Shown here: positions 4,307-6,399 of the stretch, piece by piece
Position numbering within the stretch: the first letter of the stretch is position 1
Layout of the letters: every line of letters starts with the position of its first letter
From: Planctomycetota bacterium
GTDB lineage: Bacteria > Planctomycetota > Planctomycetia > Pirellulales > UBA1268
Direction: 5' to 3'
DNA length: 6,399 nt
Assembly (NCBI GenBank): GCA_003669255.1
Contig: QWPO01000020.1
Span: forward strand, 1-6,399
Position numbers and translations under genes: made by a program
The notes under the pieces: generated by a model
What the model saw: only the letters and a program-made list of their open reading frames with translations
Database searches by the model: none
Told to the model about the DNA's origin: nothing

Positions 4307-6399
4307 ATGCACACCCGTCTCTTCCTGGCGGCGAACCTTGTTGGCGCCTTGCTGGCAACCGGTCTGGTGCGCGGCGAGACCGCGTACGAGGTGACGACCC
4401 TCGCCCTGCTGGAAGGCTTGCAGGATCGGGACATGCCCGACGTGATGCTGTGGGTGATCGAACAGGCGTCGGTTTCTTCGGAGTGCTCCGCCGACACCCG
4501 ACGGCGGCTTGAGTTCCTCAAGGGTTCGGCGCTCGTCAGCCAAAGCCGGACCGCCGTCGACATCGAAGCCCGCAATGGGCTGCTCGACCAAGCCGAGGAG
4601 TCAATCGATGCGTTCCTCGCGTCATCGCCAGCCGATGACATGGCGATCGACGCTTTCACGAAGAAGGGCAACCTCCTGGTGGAGCGCGGCCGGATCTGCC
4701 TCGTCCTCGCAGAGCGGCCGGGTGCCGATGCCGCCACGCTTTCCAAGGAGGCGGCCGCCTTCTTCAACCGGGCGATCAAAACGCTCCGCACCGCTGCACC
4801 CGCCCCCGGAAAGAAGGGATCCGAGGAGCCGCCGCCGGCGGTTCCCGAAAAGATCGAAACCGCCGAAGACGCGGTGCTCCGATCGCTGCGAGACATCGCC
4901 GTGGAGATCGAGCAGATTCGCCTGCCGGTCAAGGGGATCCGCGACGAGTACGAGACCAAGAATGCAGAGATGGCTCCGCTGCAGAAGGAGGTCGAAAAGT
5001 TTGACGCGGAGATCCGTCAGAAGCAGACGGAGGTTCCCAGGCTCCAACAGCAGCTCGCCGCGATCCAGCGGCCGCCCTCTCCGCGAGAAACCCCGAAGAG
5101 CCTCCAGGAGCGGAGAGTCCTGGCCGGTCAGCTCCCCGCCCGCTTGCAGGCCATTCTGGGCGAGATCGCCATGCTCGAAGCGGCGCGGCAGAAGCCGGAG
5201 ATCCAGCTCAAAAAAATCGCCAACGAGAAGACCAAGCTTTCGAAACAGCTTGCAACCGCCGAGAAGCCACTGGAGAAGGAGCTTGAGGACCCACTGCGGC
5301 GACAGGAGGACCTCCGCACGAGGCTCCTCCAAACCCGGCTGATGGTGGCAGAGACCTACTTCGAGACGTCGAAGGCCCACGCCCCGAACTCCGATGGGTG
5401 GAAGGCGGCCCTGGAGGAGTCGCTGCGGCTCAACCACGAACTCGCCGAGAAGTACGGCAAGATGGGCGTCGGTTTTGTGGCCCGGTTCAACGAAGGCCGA
5501 AATCAGGCGCTGCTTGGAAAGCGTGACGCTGCGATTGGCACCCTGGCGCCGCTCTTCACCCTGGAAGCGGCCCCTGGCCAGCCTCTCTCACCACTCGGCC
5601 TGAACCTCAAAACGAAGGCCCTCGGGATCGCCCTCAAATGCTGGATTGAAGACAAGGCCTACGGCGAGGTCACGGGACCGTCGCCCTTCGAACCGGAGCA
5701 GTACCGTGCGAATCCCCTTCTTCGGTTCGCGATGGCGCCCGTCAAGGAGGGACGCATGACGGCCGAGATGGCGACGGTGAAGTACCGCACCGCCGAACTA
5801 CTTGCCGCCCGGGCGAAGTCGCTTTCCGACAAAGAGGCTCCCGCAGCCAAGGTGCTCGAGGCCGATGCCTACAAGCTCGCTCGAGAGGTCTCGACGGCCA
5901 ACCGCGATTTCGCGCAGGAAGCCCGGGACCTGGCTGCCGGTCTCGGGAAGAACCTTGGGCCAGTCGACGAAGATTTTCCGGCGAAACTGGCCGATGCCCA
6001 GGCCGCGTTCCGTACCTTCCAGGAGGCCCAGGCTGATGCGAAGTCGGCCCACGCGGCCGGCAACGCGGCGGCTGCCGCAGAGGCGACCGATGGCGCCGTC
6101 AAGAAGCGGGACGAGGCCCTGGCGGCCATGCAGGATGCCTTGGCGCTTGGCGAGAAGGACGCGTCGACCAACGAGGCGGCGATCAACCAGATCCGTTCGA
6201 TCCTCACGTTCTTGCTCTACGACGCTCGCCAGTTCGCCGAAGCCGCCACGCTCGGTGCGATGCTCGTCAAGGACCATCCGAACTCAGTGTCGAGTCGCCA
6301 GGCGGCCCGTGTCGCACTCGCCAGCCTGCAGTCCCTGGCGGCGGGAGGCAATGCGGAGGCGAAGACCCAGCTCAAGGACCTCGCGGGTCTCATCGTCAC
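4307..6399 (+). CDS. large exported coiled-coil / TPR-like protein of unknown function (3' end outside window)
   Basis: The frame stays open from ATG 4307 to the window edge, 697 codons without a stop. A TAG at 4283 and the absence of other start codons after it force this ATG, although no Shine-Dalgarno site is present. Residues 1-23 look like a signal peptide (Arg4, a hydrophobic LFLAANLVGALLATGL run, likely cleavage after VRG), so the protein is probably periplasmic. Helical repeats resembling degenerate TPRs occupy about 28-165. A Pro/Lys linker is near 165-182. A charged, Glu/Lys/Gln-rich stretch at about 195-345 reads as coiled coil, broken by a Pro-rich piece near 256-263. TPR-like helices return at about 366-418 and 626-675, where FAEAATLGAMLVKDHPNS has the TPR helix-turn pattern. 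An Ala-rich helical stretch lies near 560-615. No catalytic motif is visible. I do not recognise the family. A scaffold or envelope role is inference only. Confidence 0.85.
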   Translation, partial: MHTRLFLAANLVGALLATGLVRGETAYEVTTLALLEGLQDRDMPDVMLWVIEQASVSSECSADTRRRLEFLKGSALVSQSRTAVDIEARNGLLDQAEESIDAFLASSPADDMAIDAFTKKGNLLVERGRICLVLAERPGADAATLSKEAAAFFNRAIKTLRTAAPAPGKKGSEEPPPAVPEKIETAEDAVLRSLRDIAVEIEQIRLPVKGIRDEYETKNAEMAPLQKEVEKFDAEIRQKQTEVPRLQQQLAAIQRPPSPRETPKSLQERRVLAGQLPARLQAILGEIAMLEAARQKPEIQLKKIANEKTKLSKQLATAEKPLEKELEDPLRRQEDLRTRLLQTRLMVAETYFETSKAHAPNSDGWKAALEESLRLNHELAEKYGKMGVGFVARFNEGRNQALLGKRDAAIGTLAPLFTLEAAPGQPLSPLGLNLKTKALGIALKCWIEDKAYGEVTGPSPFEPEQYRANPLLRFAMAPVKEGRMTAEMATVKYRTAELLAARAKSLSDKEAPAAKVLEADAYKLAREVSTANRDFAQEARDLAAGLGKNLGPVDEDFPAKLADAQAAFRTFQEAQADAKSAHAAGNAAAAAEATDGAVKKRDEALAAMQDALALGEKDASTNEAAINQIRSILTFLLYDARQFAEAATLGAMLVKDHPNSVSSRQAARVALASLQSLAAGGNAEAKTQLKDLAGLIV

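Noticed and set aside
4509..5437. Long Ser/Arg-rich + frame (4509-5342) and minus frame (4622-5437) inside the last gene
   Set aside because: Both overlap the continuous 4307-6399 frame, which has a signal peptide and normal composition. The alternatives are dominated by Arg/Ser or Leu/Arg without domains.
1..6399. CRISPR array, tRNA, rRNA, transposase or phage genes
   Set aside because: No regularly spaced repeats of CRISPR type, no tRNA-like cloverleaf and no transposase or integrase motifs were seen in any frame.

Overview
The window is high-GC DNA, probably from a planctomycete close to Pirellulales. The reasons are indirect: a long non-coding leader with short palindromic repeats, few strong Shine-Dalgarno sites, a TPR lipoprotein next to serC-serA, and a large exported coiled-coil protein of a kind common in that phylum. 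No database search was possible, so the taxonomy is inference. All four supported genes are on the + strand.

Layout: (1) Bases 1-467 carry no convincing gene but are rich in secondary structure. There is a folded segment at 9-96, and two 36-base near-identical copies of a palindrome-headed repeat at 130-165 and 321-356. An 18-bp long-range inverted repeat (165-182 with 277-294) lies between the copies. (2) 468-1235 encodes a 255-residue TPR lipoprotein from a TTG start with a GGAG ribosome-binding site. (3) 1296-2393 is serC, phosphoserine aminotransferase, with a good sigma-70-like promoter overlapping the stop codon of the TPR gene. (4) A 71-base spacer holding a 13-base tandem repeat leads to serA at 2465-4123, a long-form phosphoglycerate dehydrogenase with catalytic, intervening and ACT domains. 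(5) A 183-base spacer holds a second good promoter and a perfect inverted repeat in the predicted leader. (6) From 4307 to the window edge runs an open frame of at least 697 residues, with a signal peptide, a long central coiled coil and scattered TPR-like helices. Its 3' end lies outside the window.

SerA and SerC catalyse consecutive steps of serine biosynthesis: 3-phosphoglycerate to 3-phosphohydroxypyruvate, then to O-phosphoserine. The ACT domain of SerA suggests feedback control by serine. The final phosphatase, SerB, is not in the window. The TPR lipoprotein and the large exported protein flank the pathway genes, but nothing in their sequences ties them to serine metabolism. Each side has its own candidate promoter, so simple adjacency is the conservative reading.

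I see no clear sign of a wholly new system. The best leads are the structured leader, the operator-like palindrome before the last gene, and the last gene itself.
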